The notes below the pieces were generated by a model, which saw nothing but the letters and a program-made list of their open reading frames with translations, had not been told where the DNA came from and ran no database searches. 64,000 nucleotides of DNA from assembly GCF_020217465.1 (NCBI RefSeq), contig NZ_CP084115.1:2418001-2482000 (forward strand), in the 5' to 3' direction. Below are positions 34,827 through 43,877 of the stretch, one piece after another. How positions within the stretch are numbered: position 1 is the stretch's first letter; each line of letters starts with the position of its first letter. The translations under genes were made by a program, and so were the position numbers. The DNA is from Cobetia amphilecti (lineage in GTDB: Bacteria > Pseudomonadota > Gammaproteobacteria > Pseudomonadales > Halomonadaceae).

Positions 34827-36389
34827 ATGGAATTCATCGCTCAGGTATTTTCCAGCTTCGCGCTGCTGCTTGACCCCGTGATCCTGTTCTACGTGGTCGC
34901 CGGCTTCGTGATCGGCACCATCTTCTCGGCCATTCCGGGTCTGACCGCGACGCTGGCACTCGCCCTGCTGCTGCCTTTGACCTATAGCCTCGATGTCACC
35001 ACCGCCCTGATGGCGTGTGCCAGCATCTACATGGCTGGCATGTGTGGCGGCAGCATCACGGCCACCACCATCAATATTCCCGGCGCGCCGTCGTCGATGA
35101 TGACAGCGCTGGAAGGCTATCCCATGCAGCAGCGTGGCGAAGGCGCGCTGGCGCTGGGCCATGCCTCCTTCGGCTCGATGATCGGCGGCAGCCTCGGCGC
35201 GCTGCTGTTGATCGTGCTGGCCCCCTTCATCGCCGAGGCCTCACTGCTGGTCAAGACGACGGGCAAGTGCGCGCTGATCGCCTTCGCGCTGATCGTGATC
35301 GTGGTCGCCCAACGCGGCAACATCCGCAAGGCCAGCATCACTGCCTGCCTGGGCCTGATGCTCGCGACCGTCGGGCTGGACGCCATGCAGCCGCTGGCCC
35401 GCTTCACCTTCAGCATCAGTGAGCTGACCGCCGGGATCGATCTGATGCCGGTCATCATCGGCACCTTCGCCATCAGCGAGCTGTTGATCCAGGTCGGCAA
35501 CCGCAAGAAGGACGCCGCCATCCGCCAGCAACTCAAGGCCAGCAAGCAGCTCAAGCGGCGTGATTTCATACCGCCGCTGAGCGCCATTCGCGAGATCGGC
35601 CTCGGCTGCTATCTGAAATCGACGTTGATCGGCTACATGGTCGGCACTCTACCTGGCGCAGGGGGCTCGATGGGTGGTTTTCTCGCCTACGTGGAAACCG
35701 TGCGCACCTCGAAGAAGCCGGAGAGCTTCGGCAAGGGCAACCCTCAAGGCATCGCCGCCGCCGAAAGCGCCAACAATGCCGTGTGCGGTGGCGCCCTGGT
35801 GCCGATGCTGACCTTCGGGATTCCGGGCGACCCGGTGACGGCCATCGTGCTGGGGGTGATGGTGATCAACGGCATCCAGCCGGGGCCGCAGCTGATGGCC
35901 TCGCAATTCGGACTGATCGCGCCGATGCTGGCCTCGCTGCTGTTCAGCGCGCTGAACCTGATTCCTCTCACGCTCTACCTGATGGGGCCGTACTTCCTGC
36001 GCATCGTCACGATCCGCAAGGACGTGCTCTATGGCGCCATCGCTCTGCTGGCCGTGGTCGGCAGCTTCGTGGCCACCTACTCCGTGTTCCATATGATGAT
36101 GACGCTGGTGCTGGGCATCGTCGCCTACCTGATGCGCAAACATGATTATCCGGTGATCACGCTGCTGCTCGGCTTCATCCTCGGCCCCAATCTGGAAGAA
36201 TTCCTGCGTCGCGCGCTGACGCTCTCCAACGGCAACCCGATGACCTTCATCACCACACCGGACAGCCTGTTCTTCGTCGTGCTGACGGTGGTCTTCGTCT
36301 ACTTCCTCGGCATTCGCAAACCAGTGCAGTTGAAGCAGGCGGATCCGAAAACGCAGAGCCAGCCCTTGAAGGGACAGGTTGGAAAGTGA
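34827..36389 (+). CDS. tctA: Tripartite tricarboxylate transporter large permease TctA (520 aa)
   Basis: This has the standard TctA patterns: FSAIPGLTATLALALLLPLT near residue 32, ATTINIPGAPSSMMTALEGY near 78, LPGAGGSMGGFLAYVETVRT near 278 and PESFGKGNPQGIAAAESANN. About 12 helices. It differs enough from the 8578-10098 copy to be a distinct paralogue, not a recent duplicate. Its partner tctC is interrupted by a stop, so its current function depends on readthrough or another binding protein. Confidence 0.93.
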   Translation: MEFIAQVFSSFALLLDPVILFYVVAGFVIGTIFSAIPGLTATLALALLLPLTYSLDVTTALMACASIYMAGMCGGSITATTINIPGAPSSMMTALEGYPMQQRGEGALALGHASFGSMIGGSLGALLLIVLAPFIAEASLLVKTTGKCALIAFALIVIVVAQRGNIRKASITACLGLMLATVGLDAMQPLARFTFSISELTAGIDLMPVIIGTFAISELLIQVGNRKKDAAIRQQLKASKQLKRRDFIPPLSAIREIGLGCYLKSTLIGYMVGTLPGAGGSMGGFLAYVETVRTSKKPESFGKGNPQGIAAAESANNAVCGGALVPMLTFGIPGDPVTAIVLGVMVINGIQPGPQLMASQFGLIAPMLASLLFSALNLIPLTLYLMGPYFLRIVTIRKDVLYGAIALLAVVGSFVATYSVFHMMMTLVLGIVAYLMRKHDYPVITLLLGFILGPNLEEFLRRALTLSNGNPMTFITTPDSLFFVVLTVVFVYFLGIRKPVQLKQADPKTQSQPLKGQVGK

Positions 36390-36451
36390 CAACGTCATAG
36401 ATTGCAATCACCGCTCGAGTCCTTACCAGACCCTATCTCGATGATTATTTG

Positions 36452-36480
36452 GCCCGACACCGTAAGGTATCGGGCTTTTT
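36452..36480 (+). terminator. Intrinsic terminator of the second tctCBA operon
   Basis: GCCCGACACC pairs with GGTATCGGGC (one mismatch) around GTAA, followed by five T residues at 36476-36480. This is a classic Rho-independent terminator. Confidence 0.88.
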
Positions 36481-36724
36481 CGTATTCATTAGCCGCACCC
36501 AGATGTGCCAAAAGTGTTACTTGCCAATACCTCACAATGTTGGCACTTTATATTCGCAATCAAAAATCTAATACTCGCAGTTGATATATCAATAATGCGA
36601 GAACCCACTTCCGTTAGGCTTCGCAACGCTGGCCATCATGCCTCTGACAGGCTCGGATAGCAGCATTCAAGAGCCAGCAGTGCTGAAGTTGATCGGAGTC
36701 AATGGAAACGACAGGGAACGTCAC

Positions 36725-37315
36725 ATGAAGTCCTTTGCCAGCCTCGCCGCCCTCTTCCTGCTCTCTGGTTGTGCAGCCTTGCAGTCCACACCTCCCAGTT
36801 ATGACAAGACACAGCACGCTTTTCTTTCACCGGGTTACCCCATCGAGCGGGTCAATCAACCCGAGGGCTTCAAGCTGGTAGGACAGGACAGTTCTGATTC
36901 TCGTGAAGGGTTCGCCAGTGCATCAACGGAGGGCAATGCACATGTCAGAAGAGAAGCTGTCGCCTGGAATACCGATGATGACAATACTGCTCTGATGATG
37001 GTGATTGCAGGGTCACTCGGGCACTCAGCACGTTATCTCGAATGGACAGACACGGATGGCTACCAGTTCGCGGATAATCAGAGAGTGCAATACAAGTTTG
37101 CTCAGGGGCGATTCGAAGACATGGTGAGTGAGTCCAGTCTTATCCCACGACTAGCGCCAGATTGCGCACAACGCATTACGCTCTCTGCCCACAACCATAA
37201 CAAGAAGGTGACGGGCATCTATATTGAAGGCGTGACCTGCTACGACCTTCCATTGATCAACGATTATCACCGCGAACAACTTCGCCAGAAAGCTTTCCGC
37301 CTATTCGGGCTGTAA
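36725..37315 (+). CDS. Predicted lipoprotein of unknown function (196 aa)
   Basis: A lipoprotein signal (MKSFASLAALFLLSGC, Cys16 as lipidation site) precedes a 180-residue polar domain. The residue after Cys is Ala, so outer-membrane sorting is likely. It contains CAQRITLSAHNHNKKVTGIYI and two further cysteines near the C-terminus that could form a disulfide. I do not recognise the family. I start it at 36725 after AGGGAA; the frame opens at 36638. It stands alone between two terminator-like hairpins, and its codon use is a little more AT-rich than the neighbours. Confidence 0.7.
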   Translation: MKSFASLAALFLLSGCAALQSTPPSYDKTQHAFLSPGYPIERVNQPEGFKLVGQDSSDSREGFASASTEGNAHVRREAVAWNTDDDNTALMMVIAGSLGHSARYLEWTDTDGYQFADNQRVQYKFAQGRFEDMVSESSLIPRLAPDCAQRITLSAHNHNKKVTGIYIEGVTCYDLPLINDYHREQLRQKAFRLFGL

Positions 37316-37356
37316 CGAACCCCACGATAATCGCTTACAAATCTTGAAATACGAAA

Positions 37357-37395
37357 CGCCCCCTCCACTACCGCAGCAGTAGGTGGGGCATTTCA
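37357..37395. terminator. Imperfect hairpin between convergent genes
   Basis: GCCCCCTCCACTAC (37358-37371) can pair with GTAGGTGGGGC (37379-37389) allowing a bulge, followed by ATTT. It lies between the lipoprotein (+) and the flavoprotein (-). Confidence 0.4.
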
Positions 37396-37465
37396 GGTAT
37401 CGCGGTATTAGCAGCCGATCACCACTACTGCCAACACATCACACTTCTAGGCCGGTACCCGACTA

Positions 37466-38719
37466 TCAGGCGGGGGCAGAGCAGGCGTTGCGAGTAGCTG
37501 AGACATTGCAGACAGGCGCCGGGCGAATGGAGGCGGGGTCTGCCAGCGCGGCCACCGCGGATCTGACCTGCTGATAGCCGGTGCGCATCAGGAAGGTCGG
37601 CGCTCTGCCGTAACTCTTGATGCCGAGGATGAACAAGCCTGGCTCGGCATGCAGCAGCTCGGCCGCGCCGTGTTCCGGCACCGACCCACAGCTGTGCTGG
37701 TTGGGGTCGATCAGCGGCGCAAGCTTGATAGGGCTCTGCGTCGCGGGGTCCAACGAGACGCGCAATTCAGACAGCAGCTCCAGGGAGGGACGGAAGCCAG
37801 TGGCCGCGATGATGCGATCCACCGCTGGCAGCCGGTGTTCGCCACTCTGTACGACCCAACGCCCCGCTTGATGATCGATTGCCTCGACGGCAAGCCCGGT
37901 CACTACCTCGATCCGGCCTTCCTCGAGCAGCGCCTTGATGCGCAGCTCAAGCGCCTTGCGCTCCTCCAGCTCATCATTGGGCGCCGGGCGGATGACTTCA
38001 TCGATATTGGCGCAGCGCACACCCCAGACGATTCGCATCCCCTCTTCGTGGTCTGCCAGCGCGATCAGGTCCTGCAGCGCATTCAGCGCCGAGTGGCCGC
38101 TGCCGATCACGAGTACCGACTTGCCGGCATACTCAGCCGCTTGTATGCCGCGAATGTCCGGCACGCCATAGGCGATGACTTCGGCCGCCGCTTGCTCACC
38201 GATGGCGGGAATCCCGTGCGCCCCGATCCAGTTGGGGGTCTGGTAGGTGCCGGAGGCATCGATCACCGCGCGGGCCAGCACATCGCGCGGACCGTCAGGG
38301 CCCTCGACGCGCAGCACGAAGGGCGCCTCATCGCGTCCGCCACTGCGCAGCACATCATGCTGTTGTCGACTGACATGGGTGACGCGGCTATCGACATGCA
38401 GCCGCGAGCTGATCGACGGGTGCGCGGCGAGCGGTGCGACATAGCGGTCAAGAAACTCTGCCCCGGTGGGATAGGCAGCGGCGTCCGGGGCGCGCCAACC
38501 CTGTTCCTGCAGCAACTCGGCCGCTAAAGCATCGATATTCCATGACCAGGGCGAGAACATGCGCACATGTCCCCAGCTGGCCAGGTTGGCGCCTGCGTGT
38601 GCGCCCGACTCGAAGAGAATCGGTTCCAACCCTGCCTGCAGCAGATGGACGGCGGCGCTCAGCCCTATCGGCCCGGCGCCGATGATGGCCACCGGCAGGC
38701 TTGTGATATCACGACTCAT
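37466..38719 (-). CDS. Flavin-dependent NAD(P)-binding monooxygenase-like protein (417 aa)
   Basis: This two-dinucleotide-binding-domain flavoprotein has an FAD motif at the N-terminus (VAIIGAGPIGLSAAVHLLQAG, GxGxxG near residues 14-19) and an NAD(P) motif near 205 (KSVLVIGSGHSALNALQDL). The segment GHVRMFSPWSWNIDA after the first motif and RIIAATGFRPSLEL near 310 match the ArsO/flavin monooxygenase-like group. Its C-terminus is rich in cysteine pairs (CNVSATRNACS). It is preceded on the same strand by a MarR regulator, and a perfect palindrome lies 20 bp before its start. The substrate is unknown; arsenic, thiol or aromatic redox roles are all possible. Confidence 0.75.
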   Translation of the reverse strand: MSRDITSLPVAIIGAGPIGLSAAVHLLQAGLEPILFESGAHAGANLASWGHVRMFSPWSWNIDALAAELLQEQGWRAPDAAAYPTGAEFLDRYVAPLAAHPSISSRLHVDSRVTHVSRQQHDVLRSGGRDEAPFVLRVEGPDGPRDVLARAVIDASGTYQTPNWIGAHGIPAIGEQAAAEVIAYGVPDIRGIQAAEYAGKSVLVIGSGHSALNALQDLIALADHEEGMRIVWGVRCANIDEVIRPAPNDELEERKALELRIKALLEEGRIEVVTGLAVEAIDHQAGRWVVQSGEHRLPAVDRIIAATGFRPSLELLSELRVSLDPATQSPIKLAPLIDPNQHSCGSVPEHGAAELLHAEPGLFILGIKSYGRAPTFLMRTGYQQVRSAVAALADPASIRPAPVCNVSATRNACSAPA

Positions 38720-38738
38720 GGCATCTCTCGCAGCAATA

Positions 38739-38755
38739 TGTTGTCAGTGACAACA
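38739..38755 (-). promoter_or_regulatory. Operator-like palindrome upstream of the flavoprotein gene
   Basis: TGTTGTCA-G-TGACAACA is a perfect 8-1-8 palindrome, 20-36 bp before the flavoprotein start and between it and the MarR gene. It is a strong candidate binding site for that MarR protein. Confidence 0.6.
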
Positions 38756-38799
38756 AACCTAGTATCCCTTCACGCCAATGTCTACTCCCAGGCGCTCAA

Positions 38800-39234
38800 T
38801 CAGTCACCCAGGCGCTGCCGCGCGGCAAGCGTCAGCTTGTTGAGCAGTGTCACTGCGCCCTCCACGACCTCCGGCGACAGGTCCTCGATCATTGAGGCCT
38901 CTTCCGCGACCAGCTCGGCGTGAATCTGCTGGTACAGCGCCCTGCCCTCCGGGGTCAGCGAGAGCTCAACGGCACGCCGGTCGTTGGGGTCCTCGATCTT
39001 GCGCACATAGTGCTTGCGGATCAGCGAGTCGGCGACCCGGCTTGTCGTGCTCTTGTCGAGGTACATCTCGTCCGCCAGCGCCTGCAGTCTCAGCGGTCCG
39101 CGCTTGACCAGCGTCTCCAGTGCATAGCATTGAGCGACGGAGACGTTGTGGTGGCAGATGCTTTCCCTGTCGCGAAACTGATGGACACGGATGAGCTGAT
39201 TGACGGCTTCGTACAGTGCTTCTGCTTGATCCAC
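38800..39234 (-). CDS. MarR-family regulator (144 aa)
   Basis: The winged helix spans residues 30-100 (VSVAQCYALETLVKRGPLRL, LADEMYLDKSTTSRVADSLI, and wing DPNDRRAVELSLTPEGRALY), with dimerisation helices at both ends. Two cysteine/histidine residues (ICHHN near residue 26) could give redox or metal response. It lies 80 bp upstream of the flavoprotein gene on the same strand, with a 17-bp palindrome between, so it probably controls that gene and perhaps itself. The inducing signal is unknown. Confidence 0.82.
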   Translation of the reverse strand: MDQAEALYEAVNQLIRVHQFRDRESICHHNVSVAQCYALETLVKRGPLRLQALADEMYLDKSTTSRVADSLIRKHYVRKIEDPNDRRAVELSLTPEGRALYQQIHAELVAEEASMIEDLSPEVVEGAVTLLNKLTLAARQRLGD

Positions 39235-39487
39235 TCTGGTGCCTCACGTGACGGTGATCAAAAAAGGGGGGCGTGGCTCGCCACGATAACCGAGCACGAT
39301 AAAGAGCGCACCGATATCCGGCAGCCCTTATTCGGCAGCCTTTATACAGCAACCCTTATCCACCAACCCTATCGGCTTGCACGTGGCAATGCCTTGCGCG
39401 AGCAACTCAATCGCGGTCTTTCTCCCCGATACGACGCCAGAAAACCTTGCAGGCAAGAATTGTGCAAGAATCTTGCAACTCATTGTT

Positions 39488-39503
39488 GAGAACGATTAGC
39501 ATT
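39488..39503 (+). promoter_or_regulatory. Fur box upstream of the TonB-dependent receptor
   Basis: GAGAACGATTAGCATT matches 13 of 16 bases of GATAATGATTATCATT, 42-57 bp before the receptor's start codon. This indicates repression by iron-loaded Fur. It lies in the 310-bp divergent space between the MarR gene and the receptor, which holds nothing else evident. Confidence 0.75.
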
Positions 39504-39544
39504 GCCAGTCGCAACATATAACTATTCAAAGCAAGGGATCTCAC

Positions 39545-41500
39545 GTGCACCTCCGCCTCCATCCGCTTACCGCAGCCGTCCTTTCCGCCAGTGCGTTGAC
39601 CCTGAGCCTCTCGGGCCACGCCTCGGCGGACGACATGTCCACCCTCGTCATCAGCGAAGACCGTCTCGAACAGAATGTCGTGATCAGCGCTGAAGAGATC
39701 GATCAGCGTCAGGCACGCGATCTGGAAGACCTGTTCCGCGCCGAACCGGGCGTCAGTGTCGGCGGTGGCATCGCCATCGGTCAGAAGGTCTATGTACGCG
39801 GTCTGGAAGACACCAATCTGAACGTCACCATCGATGGTGCACGTCAGGGCGGCTACCTCTTCCACCATACCGGCCGATTGACCATTGACCCCGCACTGCT
39901 CAAGCAGGCGGAAGTCGATAAAGGCCCGGCGACCGCCGATGATGGTCCGGGCGCGCTTGGCGGCAGCCTCCGCTTCGAGACCAAGGATGCGCAGGACCTG
40001 CTCAAGCCCGGTCAGGACCTGGGGGCACGCGTCTCCGTCGGCACCGAAAGTGCGGCGAATGCCACTTCCGGCACCACAGCGTTCTATGGTCGTCTGGGGG
40101 AGAATCTCGGCCTGATGAGCTATGTCAGCGGCCGCAACAGCGACGACTACGAAGTCGGCGGTGGCGGCGAGCAGGAACAGACCGCAGGGCAGCAGCGCGG
40201 CTACCTGCTCAAGATGTCACTGCTGGACGTCAATGATCAGGACCTGCGCATCAGTGCCGAGCGCACTACCGATCACGGCACCTATTTCACGCGTCCGCAC
40301 ATGCCAAGCTTCGGCAGTCAGCAGCCGACCTACCAGGAAATGGAGCGTGAGACCTTCACCATCAATCATGCCTGGCACCCGGGCAATGATCTGATCGACA
40401 CCAAGACCACCCTCTACCACACCACTCAGGAACTGGATCGTGTCGAGGCGGGCAGCACCAGCCGCTCCAGCGAATTCGGCGCGGATGTTCGCAACACCTT
40501 CCGCCTCAAGACGGGTGATGTGGCACATGCGCTGACTACCGGCGTGGACTTCTATGATCAGGACACACGTCGCTCCGATGATGTAGGCAGCTCCGGCCCC
40601 AACAACGAAGACACGTCACGCAACCTGGGAGTCTACGCCCAGAACCGCATGACGCTGGGCCCGTGGACCCTGTCCGTTGGCGCGCGTCTGGATGATTACG
40701 ACAGTGACTACGGCGAGGCGGGCAGCGTCAGTGGCAGCGAGGTCTCCCCCAACGCGATTCTGAGTGTCGATGCTACTGACAACCTCACCCTGCATGCCGG
40801 TTACGGCGAAGCCATTCGCGGGGCCAAGGCGCGGGAAGTGATTCTGATCGGCGATGAAGTCTCCATCGCACAGGGGCTGGAGCCGGAGAAGGCGCGTCAA
40901 CGTGAAATCGGTCTGGATTGGCATCAGCGCAATGCCCTGATGGAGGGAGATCGTCTCGGCTTCGCACTGACCGGCTTCCATACCGATATCGAGAACTATC
41001 AGGCCTATGATCGCGGCAGTGATCCGGCGGTACTCTACAACCTGGATGGCGAAGTCGAGAGCCGTGGCTATGAAGCCAGCCTGAACTGGGGCGTGGGCGG
41101 TTACGACACACGCCTGGGCTACGCCAAGGTGGTGATGAAGAACAACGACGGCAACCCGCTGGGTGACGAGATGAACATCGGCGCCTCCACCGGCGACAAG
41201 TGGACCTGGGATCATCAGTACCACCTGCCGAACCACAACGTCACCCTGGGCTATACCCTGAACGCGGTGGAACGCTTGGAGCGTGTGGCAGAAGGCGACG
41301 AGGAAAAGCCGGGCTACGTGACGCACGACATCCGCGCCCAGTGGACACCCGCCTCCTATCAGGACCTGACCCTCACACTGGCGGTCAACAACGTGTTCGA
41401 CAAGCGCTACAGCGACCACAGCAGCTACCTGCTCAGCAGTGGTGACAGCATGCTGGAGCCGGGCCGTGACGTCCGCCTGGGTGCCAGTTACAGCTTCTGA
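39545..41500 (+). CDS. TonB-dependent outer-membrane receptor (651 aa)
   Basis: A signal peptide (core LTAAVLSASALTLSLSGHASA) is followed by a TonB box-like DDMSTLVISE, the plug domain (QARDLEDLFRAEPGVSVGGG, VYVRGLEDTNLNVTIDGARQ, VDKGPATADDGPGALGGSLR), and a 22-strand barrel ending in the aromatic GASYSF. It starts with GTG at 39545, with AAGGGA 7 bp upstream. A Fur box and a siderophore-interacting protein gene next door point to uptake of a ferric siderophore or heme. The plug sequence recalls heme/hemoglobin-type receptors, but I cannot decide the ligand. Confidence 0.9.
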   Translation: MHLRLHPLTAAVLSASALTLSLSGHASADDMSTLVISEDRLEQNVVISAEEIDQRQARDLEDLFRAEPGVSVGGGIAIGQKVYVRGLEDTNLNVTIDGARQGGYLFHHTGRLTIDPALLKQAEVDKGPATADDGPGALGGSLRFETKDAQDLLKPGQDLGARVSVGTESAANATSGTTAFYGRLGENLGLMSYVSGRNSDDYEVGGGGEQEQTAGQQRGYLLKMSLLDVNDQDLRISAERTTDHGTYFTRPHMPSFGSQQPTYQEMERETFTINHAWHPGNDLIDTKTTLYHTTQELDRVEAGSTSRSSEFGADVRNTFRLKTGDVAHALTTGVDFYDQDTRRSDDVGSSGPNNEDTSRNLGVYAQNRMTLGPWTLSVGARLDDYDSDYGEAGSVSGSEVSPNAILSVDATDNLTLHAGYGEAIRGAKAREVILIGDEVSIAQGLEPEKARQREIGLDWHQRNALMEGDRLGFALTGFHTDIENYQAYDRGSDPAVLYNLDGEVESRGYEASLNWGVGGYDTRLGYAKVVMKNNDGNPLGDEMNIGASTGDKWTWDHQYHLPNHNVTLGYTLNAVERLERVAEGDEEKPGYVTHDIRAQWTPASYQDLTLTLAVNNVFDKRYSDHSSYLLSSGDSMLEPGRDVRLGASYSF

Positions 41501-41537
41501 TCCAGTCTCTGATGCTCGCGCGCCGTTGACTGACTCT

Positions 41538-41566
41538 ATGCCCCACAGGCCTGGCCTGTGGGGCAT
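41538..41566. terminator. Bidirectional hairpin between receptor and siderophore-interacting protein genes
   Basis: ATGCCCCACAGGC (41538-41550) pairs perfectly with GCCTGTGGGGCAT (41554-41566). It separates two convergent genes. Confidence 0.7.
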
Positions 41567-41610
41567 TCTCATAGCTGGGAAGGGCAACTTCACATTTGAG
41601 GGCGCAGACT

Positions 41611-42360
41611 TCAGCTCGCCTCTTCCGTCAGGGCATCCTGTTGCTTGGCTAGCTTGTGTCCATCTTCTGATTGCCCGATCTTCCAGTAACTTGAGACATA
41701 GAAGTGGGACTTGGGGATGTCATGCACCTGCTTGAGATGAGCACGTAGCGCTCGCATGCTGCCGAATTCACAAGCCGCCCAGACAGCCACCTGGCCCTCC
41801 AGACTCGGCAAGGAAGCAACCTTGTCCAGCAACGGTCGGCCGCTCGGGTCCGGCTGCGCATTGACGACCCATTGCAGCTCGATACCTGCCGGATGCTCGA
41901 GTGCCTGGATATCGGCCTCGCTGGTCACCTCGATGACGGCGTGGCCGCGCGCGTCTGCCGGCAGCTCGGCCAGATTGACGCTGATCGCCGGCAAGGCTGT
42001 CATGTCACCCGCCAACAGGAACCAGTCGGCTTCCATGTTGATCAGCTTCTTTGGCCCCGGGCCGCCGATGGTGATGCGATCCCCCGGCTGGGCGCTGACG
42101 GCCCAGGCAGAAGCCGGGCCGGCGTGGTCGTGCAGCGCGAAATCGACATCGATCTCGGTCGCACGCTGATGACGAATGGTATAGGTGCGCATCATTGGGC
42201 GCTCGCCTTCCCCGCGCGGAAACACCAGTTTGATATAGGCGCTCTCCTGCCCCTCAGGGATGGAGCCGATATTCTCCCCGCCCAAGGTGACGCGCAGCAT
42301 ATGCTCCGTCACCGGGGTGGAACGAATCACTTCAAGCTCTCGCATTGCGGGCTTACCCAT
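41611..42360 (-). CDS. Siderophore-interacting protein (ViuB-type ferric-siderophore reductase), 249 aa
   Basis: This SIP-family flavoprotein reduces ferric siderophore in the cytoplasm to release iron. The N-terminal FAD barrel has MMRTYTIRHQ (FAD-binding RxYT(I/V)R), and the middle has FALHDHAGPASAWAVSAQPGD and ITIGGPGPKK. The C-terminal NAD(P)H-binding part includes WAACEFGSMRALRAHLK. I choose the start at 42360 (MGKPAMRE) because AGAGGAG precedes it; the frame opens at 42426 within the MarR gene. It overlaps that gene's stop by 8 bp, so the two are coupled. Together with the adjacent receptor it forms an iron-uptake group. Confidence 0.88.
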   Translation of the reverse strand: MGKPAMRELEVIRSTPVTEHMLRVTLGGENIGSIPEGQESAYIKLVFPRGEGERPMMRTYTIRHQRATEIDVDFALHDHAGPASAWAVSAQPGDRITIGGPGPKKLINMEADWFLLAGDMTALPAISVNLAELPADARGHAVIEVTSEADIQALEHPAGIELQWVVNAQPDPSGRPLLDKVASLPSLEGQVAVWAACEFGSMRALRAHLKQVHDIPKSHFYVSSYWKIGQSEDGHKLAKQQDALTEEAS

Positions 42361-42838
42361 CTTGCGCACTCCTCTGGCAAACGCCTTCAAGTTGTTCAGC
42401 ATCGCGTGCTTCACACTCGCCTGCATTGTGGATCATGGCAGATGCCATCTTCACGAATTCGGCGACCTCCGCATCGCTGAGGTCGCCCGCCATACGCTGA
42501 GCTGTCTCAGCTTCCAGGGCTTCAATCTCTTTGAGCATGTCGTGGCCCGCCTCGGTAGGGGCGAGAAACAGGCTGCGACGGTCCTGCGGATTTTCCGTCT
42601 TGACGATCAATCCCGCCGTCATCAATTCATTGAGCACCCGCGTCACGCGCGCCTTGTCCTGCCCCAGATGCTGCACGATCTTGTGCGCCGTGCACTCGGA
42701 GGTACGACCAATGCCCTTCAGCACCCGAATGTGCGTGACAGGCAGATCAATCTGGTAGCGCTGGATGCCCAGGCGAAGCTGCCTGCGATAGACATGCATC
42801 AGCTGATGCAGCACATCATTGAGTGATGCCTGACTCAT
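42353..42838 (-). CDS. MarR-family regulator of the siderophore-interacting protein (161 aa)
   Basis: The winged helix covers residues 30-105 (LPVTHIRVLKGIGRTSECTA, KIVQHLGQDKARVTRVLNEL, wing ENPQDRRSLFLAPTEAGHDM). Helices at both ends form the dimer interface. It is the first gene of a two-gene unit with the SIP gene (8-bp overlap). A palindrome covering the -35 box of its own promoter suggests autorepression. The signal is unknown; iron or a siderophore-like ligand is likely by context. Confidence 0.85.
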   Translation of the reverse strand: MSQASLNDVLHQLMHVYRRQLRLGIQRYQIDLPVTHIRVLKGIGRTSECTAHKIVQHLGQDKARVTRVLNELMTAGLIVKTENPQDRRSLFLAPTEAGHDMLKEIEALEAETAQRMAGDLSDAEVAEFVKMASAMIHNAGECEARDAEQLEGVCQRSAQDG

Positions 42839-42869
42839 GTGTCACTCACCATATGGTTGGTAAAGGTCA

Positions 42870-42900
42870 ACTATATTGGCAGATGGTTGATACTGTCAAC
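42870..42900 (-). promoter_or_regulatory. Promoter and operator of the MarR-SIP operon
   Basis: On the minus strand, -35 TTGACA (42894-42899) and -10 TATAGT (42870-42875) are 18 bp apart. The palindrome GTTGA-TACTG-TCAAC (42886-42900) covers the -35, and a further half-site GTCAAC lies at 42866-42871. Confidence 0.65.
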
Positions 42901-43075
42901 AAAATTATGATCGAGAAGTATTCTCTCCTTAATGCCGAAAATCTCATATGCCTATCACCCTTCTCTCCACTGCCAAGCGCGCTTTCGGCAACTCTTGCTG
43001 CGTGACATGGTGACAGCGAGCGGGAACCTGCTAAGGTCGAAGGCCACACATCCCTGACGCCCACGAGAGGCATCG

Positions 43076-43750
43076 ATGGCTGAACTCTGCCTGCTGTTTG
43101 ATTCCGATGGCACCCTGGTTGATAGCGAAATCCTCCTCGCCGAGGCCATGTCCAGCACCCTTCCCCGCTATGGTCTGCCGTTTACCAGCGACCGCTACAT
43201 GAACGAGTTTCGCGGCATGCGCTTCATGAGCATCGTGCGCACGCTGGAGGCAGCCCATGGCGTTCTGGAAGAAGAGCCCACACGGCGCATGGAAGGCGAG
43301 ATGCGCGCCCTGCTGGAAGAGTTGATGAAGGCACGCCTGACGGCGATGCCCGGCATGTCAGCCGCCTTGATGGAGCTTGAAGGCTACCCCTGTGGCGTGG
43401 TGTCCAACGGGCCTGAGCGCAAGGTGCGTCTGGCGCTCGATACCACACGCCTGGCGCGCTTCTTCGATGGCCATATCTACAGCGCCTATACCCTGGGCGT
43501 GTGGAAGCCGGACCCGCGCATCTATCGACTCGCAGCCGAGCAGATGGGCTTTTCGCCATCACATTGCGTGGTGATCGATGATGCCATCGTCGGGGTACAG
43601 GCAGGGCTGGATGCCGGTATGCAGGTCATCCACTTCGCCCATCACGACGACGGCCATGAAACGCCGCGTGGCGCACTTCGCATGTACCATGCGCGCGAGC
43701 TGCCGAGACTGGTCGCGCAGATTTCCCAGAGGCTTGCTGCGCAGTACTAG
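43076..43750 (+). CDS. HAD-family sugar-phosphate phosphatase (YieH-like), 224 aa
   Basis: This haloacid dehalogenase-type hydrolase has motif I FDSDGTLVDSE (Asp9, Asp11), motif II GVVSNGPERK, motif III at WKPDPRIYRLAAEQMG and motif IV VVIDDAIVGVQAG. A four-helix cap sits after motif I. The order and the VVSNGP segment follow E. coli YieH, a 6-phosphogluconate phosphatase. It stands alone, with a terminator 100 bp downstream. Its real substrate is not shown by context. Confidence 0.85.
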   Translation: MAELCLLFDSDGTLVDSEILLAEAMSSTLPRYGLPFTSDRYMNEFRGMRFMSIVRTLEAAHGVLEEEPTRRMEGEMRALLEELMKARLTAMPGMSAALMELEGYPCGVVSNGPERKVRLALDTTRLARFFDGHIYSAYTLGVWKPDPRIYRLAAEQMGFSPSHCVVIDDAIVGVQAGLDAGMQVIHFAHHDDGHETPRGALRMYHARELPRLVAQISQRLAAQY

Positions 43751-43787
43751 ACGTCGTCGCGCCTTCTCCCTCAGTTCCCGCACCATG

Positions 43788-43798
43788 CCCCCCCCCCC
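43788..43798. repeat. Run of eleven C residues
   Basis: Eleven consecutive C residues lie 38-48 bp after the HAD stop codon and before the terminator. Such tracts slip in replication and in sequencing. No reading frame I trust crosses it. Confidence 0.8.
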
Positions 43799-43850
43799 GG
43801 CTCGTGAAACCCCGTCTCATGACATCCCGCAGTGAGAATCCCGCAGCGAG

Positions 43851-43877
43851 AATCCCGCCCCTGAGGCGGGATTTTTT
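43851..43877 (+). terminator. Intrinsic terminator of the HAD gene
   Basis: AATCCCGCC (43851-43859) pairs with GGCGGGATT (43865-43873), and a six-T run ends at 43877. Two partial copies of the ATCCCGC arm precede it at 14-bp spacing. The remaining bases to 44186 are leader for the next gene and hold no credible ORF. Confidence 0.88.
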
